Assembly: GCA_019192515.1 (NCBI GenBank)
Contig: JAHCMM010000243.1
Span: 8,741 to 42,338, forward strand
Reading direction: 5' to 3'
DNA from: Cyclobacteriaceae bacterium SS2
Lineage (GTDB): Bacteria > Bacteroidota > Bacteroidia > Cytophagales > Cyclobacteriaceae
Length of the DNA stretch: 33,598 nt
Shown: positions 1-10,161 of the stretch, in pieces
Layout: every line of letters begins with the position of its first letter
How positions within the stretch are numbered: the stretch's first letter is position 1
Made by a program: the position numbers and the translations under genes
The notes under the pieces: model-generated
Seen by the model: the letters and a program-made list of their open reading frames with translations, nothing else
Told to the model about the DNA's origin: nothing
The model's database searches: none

Positions 1-454
1 ACGACACGATGCCGGTGAGAAACTTTACAAAACCGGCGAGTCGATAGACAGGATCCCAAAAGATGATCACTTCAATAAGGTGAGTAAATCCGCAGAGCAA
101 AATGAATGCACTAAAAAGGATCAGAAATCTTTTGTAGGGTACTTTCTTCCGTTTGCTGAGAAAAAAAATTAAGAGCAGCGGAATGGATAGATAGGCTGTG
201 AAAATCAATGAATCAGCAATGATGGTGATCCAACCGTCCGTCTCGCTCCAGTTTCCGCAATACCACCTTGCTGGCCAGTTTTCTGTTTCAAATAATGAAG
301 CAAAATATCCACCTATGCTATTAGGTCCGGTAACAGCAGCTTGATTTACTTCACATAGTGCTATCTGATGTTGAGTCGGGATAAATTCTTGATCCTCTGC
401 TATCGTGACATTTAGGACATGAATAAGCAGACTAAGCAGAATGATTTTTTTCAT
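1..454 (-). CDS. Sensor protein (probably hybrid/histidine kinase) with N-terminal ethylene-receptor-type transmembrane domain; truncated by window edge
   Basis: Own translation from ATG at 454 (minus): MKKIILLSLLIHVLNVTIAEDQEFIPTQHQIALCEVNQAAVTGPNSIGGYFASLFETENWPARWYCGNWSETDGWITIIADSLIFTAYLSIPLLLIFFLSKRKKVPYKRFLILFSAFILLCGFTHLIEVIIFWDPVYRLAGFVKFLTGIVS; open to position 1; matches ETR1-type D-x6-Y-xxx-P ... I-xx-C-xxx-H pattern. Absent from ORF track because it has no stop in the window. Confidence 0.85.
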   Translation of the reverse strand, partial: MKKIILLSLLIHVLNVTIAEDQEFIPTQHQIALCEVNQAAVTGPNSIGGYFASLFETENWPARWYCGNWSETDGWITIIADSLIFTAYLSIPLLLIFFLSKRKKVPYKRFLILFSAFILLCGFTHLIEVIIFWDPVYRLAGFVKFLTGIVS

Positions 455-541
455 GACTTAGTTATCTTCAATTTATTACAATTTATGTAAAATTGAGCCG
501 TTTGAGAAGATTATAGATAATCCCGGCTGAAAATAGGTGTT

Positions 542-1375
542 TTACCTTATATTCAAATCAGTCTTTTCCGTGATTGTTTTTTTACCATAAAACAGGGTTG
601 CTTTCTCATTGAAAGCATTTTCATCATCGGTGGTTAGAAATTTTACAGAACCGGATTTTCTGAGCTTTTCCTCTATTTCAGGATGTCTGTTAAGATAGTC
701 AAAAAGGCTGTCTGCTACAATCTTTCCCTGGTCAATTATTTTGATGTTTGGGGGTAAAAATTGTTTAATCTTGGGAATAAGCAATGGGTAATGTGTGCAA
801 GCCAGGAGAAGCGTGTCAATTTTATCATCAGCCTTCAGAATGTGGTTCAGGTTTTTTTGCACAAAATAGTCGGCACCAGGCCCGTCCTGCTCTCCGTTTT
901 CTACCAGGGGCACCCACATCGGGCAGATCTCCTGACTGACCTTTAAATGGGGGAAAAACTTTTTGATTTCGATGAGATAGGACTCTGATTGAATGGTACC
1001 TCTGGTACCCAATATTCCAATATGTCCGGTGGAAGTTTGATTTCCGATGGTCTCTGTGGTAGGTCTGAGTACTCCAAGCACTCTTCGGTCCGGTGCTATT
1101 GTTGGCAGATCTTTTTGTTGTATGTTCCGCAATGCCTTGGCTGAAGCAGTATTACATGCTACAATGATGAGCGGACAACCCTGACTAAACAAGTATTTGA
1201 CAGACTGAAGTGTATATCGGTATATGGTCTCAAATGAGCGGGTACCATAAGGAGTTCGTGCATTATCGCCCAGGTAAAGAAATTCGTGGTTGGGTAGTTT
1301 CTCAACCAGAGATTTAAGCACTGTCAAGCCTCCATAGCCGGAATCAAATACACCAATTGGGCCCTTTTCAGCCAT
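542..1375 (-). CDS. murI: Glutamate racemase
   Basis: GVFDSGYGGLTVLK, YLGDNARTPYG, VACNTASA and LACTHYPLL motifs typical of MurI. Confidence 0.95.
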   Translation of the reverse strand: MAEKGPIGVFDSGYGGLTVLKSLVEKLPNHEFLYLGDNARTPYGTRSFETIYRYTLQSVKYLFSQGCPLIIVACNTASAKALRNIQQKDLPTIAPDRRVLGVLRPTTETIGNQTSTGHIGILGTRGTIQSESYLIEIKKFFPHLKVSQEICPMWVPLVENGEQDGPGADYFVQKNLNHILKADDKIDTLLLACTHYPLLIPKIKQFLPPNIKIIDQGKIVADSLFDYLNRHPEIEEKLRKSGSVKFLTTDDENAFNEKATLFYGKKTITEKTDLNIR

Positions 1376-1392
1376 AGAAAAACAGTGATTTT

Positions 1393-1935
1393 TTAGAAAG
1401 GTAACTGGTCAATGATTTCCTGCATTTTCCTGTCAGAATATCTGCCGGTCGTAGTCCAGATTATCTTTCCATCTTCATCAAGCAGATAGAAATAGGGGAT
1501 ATCTTTTTCATCAAAGCCCAGCGGAGCTTCATAATCTTTGACCTTGCCTTTATAGAAGAGCACGTAAGGCTCCAGTCTGCGGTCAATGGTCTTCTTCACC
1601 TTCTCCATGGTGGCCTTGTATGCTGGTCGTTTTGCACCGGTAAACATCGGCACAAAATAGAGATTGACATCATAGTTGATCTGAAAGATGCTGTTTTTAT
1701 CCGGATCCTGGATAAACTGGTTGTAAGCCGGGCTAAACCATGTTTTCAGATCATTTTCAGCTTTTTTTGAGAAGGCGATTCCTATGATCGTATGCTTACC
1801 TTTAGTGTCTTCCGGAAGGTTGATGAATTCGTTTTTAAGATTTTCACCCTCTATCAAGGGGAACTGATTCCCTACCTGAGCAGCGGATATAAATGATACT
1901 AAAAGGAGTATAACAAATGCTGAGTTCTTAAACAT
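1393..1935 (-). CDS. Secreted thioredoxin-fold-like protein of unknown function (no CxxC)
   Basis: Signal peptide MFKNSAFVILLLVSFISAAQ; FYLLDEDGKIIWTTTGRYSD resembles the C-terminal part of TlpA/AhpC-like proteins. Confidence 0.6.
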   Translation of the reverse strand: MFKNSAFVILLLVSFISAAQVGNQFPLIEGENLKNEFINLPEDTKGKHTIIGIAFSKKAENDLKTWFSPAYNQFIQDPDKNSIFQINYDVNLYFVPMFTGAKRPAYKATMEKVKKTIDRRLEPYVLFYKGKVKDYEAPLGFDEKDIPYFYLLDEDGKIIWTTTGRYSDRKMQEIIDQLPF

Positions 1936-2031
1936 GGTCTTAAAATTTGATGAAAGTTACGAAGTCTCCCGGAAACAACGGATTTGATGTGCCAAATAGT
2001 ATACTTAAATTTAGATGATAAAAAACTGAAT

Positions 2032-2304
2032 ATGAGAAACTTCATCGTTATCCCACTATTAATTCTCACTTTGATGGGATGTGATTCAGAGAAGGTGGAG
2101 CTTGAAGCTAAGCTGGTTGAAATGGAAATGATTGTTGAGCAAGCTAAAAAAGACGCAGAACATTCGGCTGCCCGGGCGATAAGAGCGCAGGCAATGGCTG
2201 AAGCTAATGCTGCTGAAGCTCTTCGGGCAGTGACAGATGCAGAAAAGCAGGTATCTGCATTACAAAAACAACTTGAGGCTTGTCAAAAAAGATCTTCAAA
2301 GTAA
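2032..2304 (+). CDS. Small lipoprotein with Ala/Glu-rich coiled coil
   Basis: Internal ATG at 2032 gives MRNFIVIPLLILTLMGCDSEK (lipobox LMGC), then heptad-like helix; the ORF start at 1984 is less likely. Confidence 0.65.
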   Translation: MRNFIVIPLLILTLMGCDSEKVELEAKLVEMEMIVEQAKKDAEHSAARAIRAQAMAEANAAEALRAVTDAEKQVSALQKQLEACQKRSSK

Positions 2305-2369
2305 TGCCTTATGACCAGGTATGGGGTTATGGTATTTGCTGTACATTTGATTGAAGCAACCTTATCCCT

Positions 2370-4439
2370 ATGAAGTATTCTATCATTTACTCCTTTCTTA
2401 TACTTTCATTAATAGCGAATGGTCAGCCTATAGTCCAGGTTAGTGAACAACTTAACAGCAAGGCGAGGGTAAGTATAATAGACAATCGATTCGAGGTGGA
2501 GTGGGATGCAGGAGACCAGACCATCGCGATCATTGAATTTGACCTGGCGCAAGAAGCCTCACTCATCAGATCGTTTCAGCTAAGAAAGGATGGGATAACC
2601 AAAACTGTTGCCCGGTCATTGGATCCGGCTTTTATCCTGACTGTGGGGAAGCGAAACCTGGAGCGAAATGGCTGGACAGTATTTTTTGATAAGGTCCATG
2701 AGCGGGACTATTTCAGTAGGCAAATGACACTTGACAAAAGCCATGTAGCTGTCAGCAGTAGTGGCAGCAGAACCTTCATCAGGATCTCTGATGTTAGTTT
2801 TGATGAGTTTAAAGGGCATCTGGAAATCACACTTTATAATGGAAGCCCATTATTAAATATTGCTGCTGTGGTATCTACCGATACAGATGGAAGAGCAATT
2901 ATTTATGATGCTGGACTCATTTCATCTGCTGAAAAGTGGAGTGCAATAAGCTGGATGGAAACGGATGGTCAGCTTAGGACGTCCGGACCGCTCCAGACAG
3001 GATCAAAGAACCTGGAAGTAAAGCATCGTGCCATCCTTGGGAGTCAACAAACGGGCAATATAGCTGTATTCCCACCCCCCCATCAATATTTCTATCCGCT
3101 GGATGAGGCCTTCAATCTCGAGTTTGTATGGCATGGCCAATATTACCGGGATTTTTACCCTGGTTATGGCATAGGGATACGGCACGAGCCAAAGGGGGAT
3201 TTACGATATGTTCCCTGGTTCAATTCACCACCTGGCACAAAGCAAAGGTTGAATTTCTTCGTACTGATCAGTGAGGAAGAAGCACCAAAAACCATTGAAA
3301 ATGTAAAGGATTATACACGTGGAGATGAATATAAGCCATTGCCTGGCTACAAAACATTTTCAAGTCATTTTCACAATGAGTTTATTATGAAAGTGGTATT
3401 GGCAGGCAAGCCCATACCCCCCAACCCTGAATTTGTTGATGTTTTTAAGTCGATGGGTGTAGATATCGTTCATTTGGGGGAGTTCCACTATACCGCTCAT
3501 CCCAAAGGACCTGACTCGCTTCGTCTGAAGGAGCTTAAGACTTTATTTGAAGAGTGCGAACGGCTTTCCGATGAGGAATTTCTTCTGTTGCCTGGCGAAG
3601 AACCCAATGTCCATCTTGGTGGGCATTGGATGCAGATTTTTCCCAAACCTGTTTACTGGGTGATGGATCGGAATGATGACATTCCATTTGTACAAAATGA
3701 TCCCACATATGGTAAAGTATATCACATTGGGTCTTCGGAGGAAATGTTAAAGCTCCTGGAGCTGGAAAATGGACTGGCGTGGACAGCACATCCCCGTATC
3801 AAAGGGTCCATCGGGTATCCAGACAAGTACAATACCGAGGAATTTTATCTTTCTGATCGGTTTTTAGGTGGTGCCTGGAAGCCTATGCCTGCTGATTTGT
3901 CTTATGATCGATTGGGGATCAGGGTGCTTGACCTGTTAGATGATATGAATAACTGGGGACAACCAAAACGGGTAATTGCTGAAGCAGACCTTTTTACTGT
4001 AACCCAGGAAAATGAAATGTGGGCCAACATGAATACCAATTACCTGATGCTTGACGAAATCCCGGGATTTTCAGATGGATGGAATGAAGTGTTGACTGCT
4101 CTGGAAAAAGGAAAGTTTTTTTCTACTACCGGGGAAGTACTCATTCCGGAGTTTTTGGTGAATGGGTCCCGTTTGGGAGAGGAGATAACACTTCGAAAGA
4201 ATGGACAAGCAGATATCCAATTTGAGGTAGACTGGACATTCCCATTGCAATATGCTGAGATTATTTCCGGAGATGGGAATAAAGTTTACAGAGATCGGAT
4301 AACCCTGGATGATACAACACCTTTTGGTCAGCAGGTCTTCAAAAAGAGCGTGAACCTGAAGGGAAGGAAATGGGTACGCCTGGAAGTTTGGGATTCAGCT
4401 GTTAACGGAGCTTTTACACAGGCTATTCCTATAAAGTAG
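2370..4439 (+). CDS. Secreted PHP-like putative metallohydrolase
   Basis: Signal peptide; HFHNEF, GEFHYTAHP, LLLPGEEPNVHLGGHW and LAWTAHPRIKG motifs resembling PHP-domain metal ligands. Confidence 0.55.
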   Translation: MKYSIIYSFLILSLIANGQPIVQVSEQLNSKARVSIIDNRFEVEWDAGDQTIAIIEFDLAQEASLIRSFQLRKDGITKTVARSLDPAFILTVGKRNLERNGWTVFFDKVHERDYFSRQMTLDKSHVAVSSSGSRTFIRISDVSFDEFKGHLEITLYNGSPLLNIAAVVSTDTDGRAIIYDAGLISSAEKWSAISWMETDGQLRTSGPLQTGSKNLEVKHRAILGSQQTGNIAVFPPPHQYFYPLDEAFNLEFVWHGQYYRDFYPGYGIGIRHEPKGDLRYVPWFNSPPGTKQRLNFFVLISEEEAPKTIENVKDYTRGDEYKPLPGYKTFSSHFHNEFIMKVVLAGKPIPPNPEFVDVFKSMGVDIVHLGEFHYTAHPKGPDSLRLKELKTLFEECERLSDEEFLLLPGEEPNVHLGGHWMQIFPKPVYWVMDRNDDIPFVQNDPTYGKVYHIGSSEEMLKLLELENGLAWTAHPRIKGSIGYPDKYNTEEFYLSDRFLGGAWKPMPADLSYDRLGIRVLDLLDDMNNWGQPKRVIAEADLFTVTQENEMWANMNTNYLMLDEIPGFSDGWNEVLTALEKGKFFSTTGEVLIPEFLVNGSRLGEEITLRKNGQADIQFEVDWTFPLQYAEIISGDGNKVYRDRITLDDTTPFGQQVFKKSVNLKGRKWVRLEVWDSAVNGAFTQAIPIK

Positions 4440-4446
4440 CGCTCAT

Positions 4447-5373
4447 TTATCTGTAGTAAGGCCTGCCCTTCTCAAAGGAATTGTCCCGAATGAAAATCGT
4501 TTCATTGCCATTTTCTATAAGATGGAATTCATGTTTGTTGACAAAAAACAGGTGAAGATCTGAGCCTTTCAGTTCGAAATCATATTCCTCTCCGAATGTT
4601 AATGGAATATCTGTCACTGGTTTACTCCCCTGGAGACTTACCCATTGAATTGTTTTTTGGTCAGGATTGATTTTGAGATAGGCTTTTCTCACAAGCTGTT
4701 CATCTGCGTCATATTGTTCCAGCTCCAGGGCATCTTCATAAATCTTGTTTATGGTCAGGCTCATCTTATCGGGAGACAGAAACCTGTCGTCCTCAAGAAC
4801 CTTTATCAATTGGGAAGCATCACTTTCAAAGCCTCCCGTATGATAAACTTTGGTAGCTACCAGAATCGCCTTTTCAAATTTCTCGACAATGGATTCAGCA
4901 TAGTTGGAGGTGCTGTCTTCATACGCTTTGGGTATGGACAGATACAGAAAAGATGCAGTGGAAGGCACTGCCCCATTTTTTATCTGGCTGATATCCTTTG
5001 CTTGCTGATAGGTACCTATACGGATTGTTTTTCCTTTGACCAATCTGCCTGAATTGTTCTGTGCTTCTTCAATATTGATGGTATAAGGATTGAGGTCACC
5101 AAACTGAAAGACTCGCTGCATATGCGTTCTGTCCTGGATTGCGCCGAGCTTTTCCGTAGAGATATTGCGGATCGTAGCTTTCAATGTTTTCGGATCGAAA
5201 TCAAACCGATTGTTCCACCATTCTTCGTCATCGATGTTGTAATAGTGATAGGTCAGTTTTTGCTCCAGCCACTCTGCTGTCTGCTGAAGCACAACAAGGT
5301 CTTCATCTTTACTTTGACTTATTAGAGCGAGAGGTAAAAGACTCAGGGATAAAAAGAACAGGCCGGATCTCAT
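4447..5373 (-). CDS. Hypothetical secreted protein
   Basis: 308-aa ORF with N-terminal signal peptide; convergent with the upstream gene (7-bp gap). Confidence 0.6.
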   Translation of the reverse strand: MRSGLFFLSLSLLPLALISQSKDEDLVVLQQTAEWLEQKLTYHYYNIDDEEWWNNRFDFDPKTLKATIRNISTEKLGAIQDRTHMQRVFQFGDLNPYTINIEEAQNNSGRLVKGKTIRIGTYQQAKDISQIKNGAVPSTASFLYLSIPKAYEDSTSNYAESIVEKFEKAILVATKVYHTGGFESDASQLIKVLEDDRFLSPDKMSLTINKIYEDALELEQYDADEQLVRKAYLKINPDQKTIQWVSLQGSKPVTDIPLTFGEEYDFELKGSDLHLFFVNKHEFHLIENGNETIFIRDNSFEKGRPYYR

Positions 5374-5485
5374 TTTATCAAGGTTGTGACGGTTGGCTAA
5401 AATTATAGATAATATCTTTAAACCTGGATTATGTATTAGATTTTCTATTGGATGATCCAGGTAAAAACGTTAGTATAATATTCAG

Positions 5486-6754
5486 ATGTTTCAAGATCCA
5501 TCGCCATTGGCAGAACGTATGCGACCCCGCTCCCTGGATGAGCTGGTTGGTCAGGAGCATTTGGTGGGTGAGAAGGGGGTGTTGAGAAAAACAATCCTCT
5601 CCGGAAAAGTGCCTTCCATGATCCTTTGGGGACCGCCAGGAACAGGTAAGACCACCCTGGCAAATATCATCGCCAACCAGGTAAAAGTGCCTTTTCATAC
5701 CTTAAGTGCGATCAGCTCAGGCGTGAAAGATGTACGCGAGGTGATCAATCAGATCAGACCAGGAAGCAAAGCCATCCTGTTTATCGATGAGATCCATCGG
5801 TTCAATAAGTCGCAGCAGGACGCCTTGCTGGGTGCCGTAGAAAAGGGGACCATCACACTGATTGGGGCTACTACGGAGAATCCAAGTTTTGAAGTAAATG
5901 GCGCCTTGCTCTCGCGATGCCAGGTCTATATGCTTAAGCATTTGGAGACCAGCCATTTGACTACCATCTGCGAAATGGCAATTCAGAAAGATGAGGAACT
6001 GAAGAAGATTGACGTAAAGCTGAAGGAAACGGAAGCACTGTTCAATCTATCCGGTGGGGATGCACGTAAGTTGCTAAATCTTCTTGAGCTGATCATCAAA
6101 GCCGAAGATGGTAAAAAAGTGGTCATTACAAATGAAAAGGCCATTGAAGCCGCTCAGCGGAAGACGGTATTGTATGATAAAAAAGGCGAGATGCATTATG
6201 ATATCATTTCTGCCTTTATCAAATCGATTCGCGGAAGTGACCCCAATGCCGCTGTTTATTACCTGGCCAGGATGATCGAAGGTGGTGAGGACGTGAAATT
6301 TATTGCCAGGAGGTTGGTGATCCTGGCATCGGAAGATATTGGAAATGCGAATCCCACCGCCCTCGTCATGGCCACCTCGGCTTTTCAGGCTGTCAATGTA
6401 ATCGGTTACCCGGAATCGAGAATTATTCTTTCACAGTGTGTGACTTATCTGGCCTCTTCTCCGAAGAGTAACGCCAGCTACAGAGCCATCAATGAAGCTC
6501 AAAGCATAGTTTCTAAAACCGGTGATCTGCCTGTTCCGATGGCTATTCGCAATGCACCCACCAAACTGATGAAAGACCAGGGTTATGGTCAGGGCTATCA
6601 GTATGCGCATAATCACGAAGGAAATTTTGCCGATATGGAGTTTCTGCCAGAGGAGATCAAGGGCACTACTTTCTACGATCCGGGACAGAATCCGCGAGAA
6701 GATGAGCTGAGAAAGTTCCTGCGTCATCGATGGAAGGAAAAATATGGATATTGA
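5486..6754 (+). CDS. rarA: Replication-associated recombination protein A (AAA+ ATPase)
   Basis: [34 protein letters not shown] (Walker A), [17 protein letters not shown] (Walker B), TTENPSFE. Confidence 0.95.
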   Translation: MFQDPSPLAERMRPRSLDELVGQEHLVGEKGVLRKTILSGKVPSMILWGPPGTGKTTLANIIANQVKVPFHTLSAISSGVKDVREVINQIRPGSKAILFIDEIHRFNKSQQDALLGAVEKGTITLIGATTENPSFEVNGALLSRCQVYMLKHLETSHLTTICEMAIQKDEELKKIDVKLKETEALFNLSGGDARKLLNLLELIIKAEDGKKVVITNEKAIEAAQRKTVLYDKKGEMHYDIISAFIKSIRGSDPNAAVYYLARMIEGGEDVKFIARRLVILASEDIGNANPTALVMATSAFQAVNVIGYPESRIILSQCVTYLASSPKSNASYRAINEAQSIVSKTGDLPVPMAIRNAPTKLMKDQGYGQGYQYAHNHEGNFADMEFLPEEIKGTTFYDPGQNPREDELRKFLRHRWKEKYGY

Positions 6755-6835
6755 AGCTGTGGGGTATTTTTGTTTGTGACAAACTAATACTAAATATATA
6801 TTTTTACCAAAATCGTAAAATTTTAACATGAGTGC

Positions 6836-8548
6836 ATGAGGCAATTCAATGATCTCTTAAACGTCATCGACGGGTATCTGGGCAGCGGAGCCTGGTTTGT
6901 TTATCTCCTTTTAGGTACCGGATTATTTTTCACCATATATCTTGGGTTTCCACAACTACGGTATTTCGGCTTTGCTATCAAAGTACTAAAAGGAAAGTTC
7001 GACAGGAAAGGAGATCAGGGAGATGCTTCACATTTTCAGGCTCTGGCCACCGCTCTGTCTGGGACAGTGGGGACAGGTAATATTGGTGGCGTAGCATTGG
7101 CTGTCCACCTTGGTGGGCCGGCTGCCTTGTTTTGGATGCTGGTCACAGCATTTCTGGGGATGACCACCAAGTTTGTGGAGGTGACGCTATCCCACAAATA
7201 CCGGGAAACCACTGAGGATGGCCTGATTGCCGGTGGACCCATGTACTACATGAAAAACAGGCTGAACATCAAGCTGAGCAACGGAAAAATCCTGAAAACC
7301 GGAGTCTGGCTTGGGGGAGTCTTTGCTGTGGCTACAATCTTTTCGTCTTTTGGTACGGGTAATTTGCCGCAGATCAACAACATCGCTAATTCTGTATTTA
7401 CGACTTTCGGTATCAAGCAGATCATCACCGGTGGAGTACTTACTGTTTTCCTGGCACTGGTCATCATCGGAGGGATCAAGCGAATTGTAAAAGTCACCGA
7501 GAAACTCGTGCCTTTGATGGCCGTGATCTATTTCATCGGTGCGCTTTCGGTGATACTGTTCAACTATGAAAATATTCTCCCCTCATTCATTTCTATCTTT
7601 TCGGATATCTTCACGGGAACTTCCGCAGTAGGAGGATTTCTGGGTGCCAATTTCGCTTTTGCTTTCAACAGGGGGGTAAACAGGGGATTGTTCTCCAATG
7701 AAGCTGGTCAGGGATCAGCTCCGATTGCACACGCTGCCGCCAGGGCTCATGAGCCGGTTTCCGAGGGTTTGGTAGCGATCCTCGAACCTTTCATAGACAC
7801 CATCATCATTTGTACCATCACGGGGCTTGTATTGCTGTCGTCCGGAGCCTGGTCCAACAAGTACGAAAACGAGTTTCAGTTTACGGATGTATTTGTGATG
7901 GAAAAGCTCTATGATGAAAGCAAGCTGGAAGACAGACAAAAGATCAAAAGCCATGTGCTGGGAACAAGCACAGAGAGATTTTATGACGGTACCCTGACCA
8001 TAGAGAACGGGATAGTAACCAATCCTTTGACCATAATAGCGGCGCATTCCTTTGCGGAAGATGTAAAAGTCTTCGAGGGAGAAAAGCTTTACTCGGGAAG
8101 TCTAAATGTTGTCAATGGGCAGATAGCCACCGAAAATGAAAATATCAGAATGATTGGTAAGTCACTACTGCACAGTGCTCCACTCACCACGATCGCCTTC
8201 AACATGGGATTCTTTGGGGACTTCGGGCAGTATATTGTGAGTATTGGATTGTTGCTGTTTGCTTTTTCCACTTCCATTTCCTGGTCATACTATGGAGGGC
8301 GGGCGACTTCCTATCTGTTTGGCTCCAAATACGAAATCTATTACAAGTTTGTGTACATCGTTGGATTCTTCCTTGCTTCATTTGCTGATACTACGATCAT
8401 CTGGACAGTGGCCAATATCACCATTGCCTTGATGACGATTCCAAACCTTGTCGGGCTTTTGTTGTTGCATAAAGAAATGAAATCCACAGTGAATCAATAT
8501 TGGAAAGACTTCAGTGAGGAATGGCCGGAAGAAAAAATTCCACGATAA
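6836..8548 (+). CDS. Sodium:alanine symporter family (AGCS) amino-acid transporter with an enlarged insertion
   Basis: [80 protein letters not shown]. Confidence 0.92.
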   Translation: MRQFNDLLNVIDGYLGSGAWFVYLLLGTGLFFTIYLGFPQLRYFGFAIKVLKGKFDRKGDQGDASHFQALATALSGTVGTGNIGGVALAVHLGGPAALFWMLVTAFLGMTTKFVEVTLSHKYRETTEDGLIAGGPMYYMKNRLNIKLSNGKILKTGVWLGGVFAVATIFSSFGTGNLPQINNIANSVFTTFGIKQIITGGVLTVFLALVIIGGIKRIVKVTEKLVPLMAVIYFIGALSVILFNYENILPSFISIFSDIFTGTSAVGGFLGANFAFAFNRGVNRGLFSNEAGQGSAPIAHAAARAHEPVSEGLVAILEPFIDTIIICTITGLVLLSSGAWSNKYENEFQFTDVFVMEKLYDESKLEDRQKIKSHVLGTSTERFYDGTLTIENGIVTNPLTIIAAHSFAEDVKVFEGEKLYSGSLNVVNGQIATENENIRMIGKSLLHSAPLTTIAFNMGFFGDFGQYIVSIGLLLFAFSTSISWSYYGGRATSYLFGSKYEIYYKFVYIVGFFLASFADTTIIWTVANITIALMTIPNLVGLLLLHKEMKSTVNQYWKDFSEEWPEEKIPR

Positions 8549-8630
8549 TTATTTTGCCAACCAAATAGTCATTCTTCCACTGATCACGATACTTGATGGC
8601 ATTTCGGTGAGGGACTGTTTTATTTGATTT

Positions 8631-10106
8631 ATGATGCGTAAAGGATTCAAGCTATTTATGGTTTGTGTGTTGATGGTATTTTCCTCAGAGGCACAGAAAA
8701 AGGTTGTTAAGAATATTAAAAAGTCTGTCAGTCAGCAGAATATAGAGTCACACATGTATTTCTATGCCTCGGATGAGTTGAGGGGAAGGAATACCGGCAC
8801 TATAGAAAACAGGATTGCTGCCAGGTACATTGCCGAAAGGTTCAGGGCTTATGGTGTAAATCCGGTAGATCAGCAGGGAGGTTTTTTTCAAGAGGTGGGA
8901 CTTACACGTACCAAAATCCCGAATAAAGCTCAGCTGGTGGTGGGTGATTCAGTATTTAACCTTTGGGACGACATGATATTTACAAGTCCTGCCAACCTGT
9001 CGATGGATTCTACCAGCTATGTTTTTATCGATTATGGAACTGCGGCTGACTTTGAAAATAAAGATTTTGAAGGGAAAGTCGCCATAGGGATTTATGCCTT
9101 ACCTCCCGAAGGTCAGCGTCTTGAAAGGGAAGAGATGGTTAGCATCCTGAAAGAAAAGGGTGCTGTAGCCCTGATGGAATTATACAGACCATCCAAGTTT
9201 GATTGGCCACTGCTAATCAATTATTTGTCAAATGACTCCTATGACCTCGAGGACAAGGAAGTGCAGGAAGAAAGCTTTCCGGTAGGTTGGATTGTGGATC
9301 CAAACCTTGAGCGATTAAGTTTTTTCAAGGAGTCAGAGGGTCTGAAAGTTTCCATAAACATTCAGGGTTCACAAATTGACAAACTGACTGTCCCTAACGT
9401 GGTAGGGTACATTGAGGGGACGGATCCGGATTTGAAAGATGAATACATTCTGATCTCAGCCCACCTGGATCATGTCGGAGTAAAAAATGTGGTGCCCGGT
9501 GAAGACTCTATCTACAATGGAGCCCGCGACAATGGCATTGGCATCACCAATATGCTGACCACCGCAGAGTACTTTGGTAAGAATCCGCCCAAAAGATCCT
9601 TGTTGTTTTTAGCATGCAATGCTGAAGAGGTAGGGCTTTTAGGGAGTGAATGGTATGCCGAGCATCCACTCGTGCCACTGCGAAAAACCGTCTACAACAT
9701 CAATACGGATACCGGAGGGTATAATGATGTGACCAAGATTACGATCGTTGGATTGAATCGTACCAATACTACCCCACAGCTGATTGAATCAGGCAAACCC
9801 TTTGGACTGACAGTGATTGATGACCAGGTGCCAGAGGAAAACCTGTATGAGCGCTCTGATAATGTAAGTTTTGCCCGAAAGGGTATCCCTGCGATCTCAT
9901 ATGATCCGGGATACACGGCCATGGATGATGAGATCAAAAAATATTATCATCAGCCCGGTGATGAGCCTCAGACCATAGACTACGATTATCTCACCAAATA
10001 CTGCAAAGCCTACATCTATGCAGTTTATCTTTTGTCTGAGATGGATAAACTCAAATGGACATCAGGAGATCCGTATGAGGAAGCAGGCAACCAGCTTTAC
10101 GAATAG
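8631..10106 (+). CDS. Secreted M28-family metallopeptidase
   Basis: Signal peptide; ISAHLDHVG, GARDNGIGITNMLTTAEYF, LLFLACNAEEVGLLGSEWYAEHP. Confidence 0.9.
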   Translation: MMRKGFKLFMVCVLMVFSSEAQKKVVKNIKKSVSQQNIESHMYFYASDELRGRNTGTIENRIAARYIAERFRAYGVNPVDQQGGFFQEVGLTRTKIPNKAQLVVGDSVFNLWDDMIFTSPANLSMDSTSYVFIDYGTAADFENKDFEGKVAIGIYALPPEGQRLEREEMVSILKEKGAVALMELYRPSKFDWPLLINYLSNDSYDLEDKEVQEESFPVGWIVDPNLERLSFFKESEGLKVSINIQGSQIDKLTVPNVVGYIEGTDPDLKDEYILISAHLDHVGVKNVVPGEDSIYNGARDNGIGITNMLTTAEYFGKNPPKRSLLFLACNAEEVGLLGSEWYAEHPLVPLRKTVYNINTDTGGYNDVTKITIVGLNRTNTTPQLIESGKPFGLTVIDDQVPEENLYERSDNVSFARKGIPAISYDPGYTAMDDEIKKYYHQPGDEPQTIDYDYLTKYCKAYIYAVYLLSEMDKLKWTSGDPYEEAGNQLYE

Positions 10107-10161
10107 GATTGGAATTCCTCCTGATGTAGTCAGGCTCCGCAATTATCCTTATCTTTAGATC

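Noticed and set aside
761-946. Small ORFs antisense to recognised genes (e.g. 761-946, 4645-5052, 5122-5325, 11645-12262, 16697-17077, 31774-32319)
   Set aside because: They lie opposite confidently identified coding regions and have no recognisable motifs; most likely shadow ORFs.
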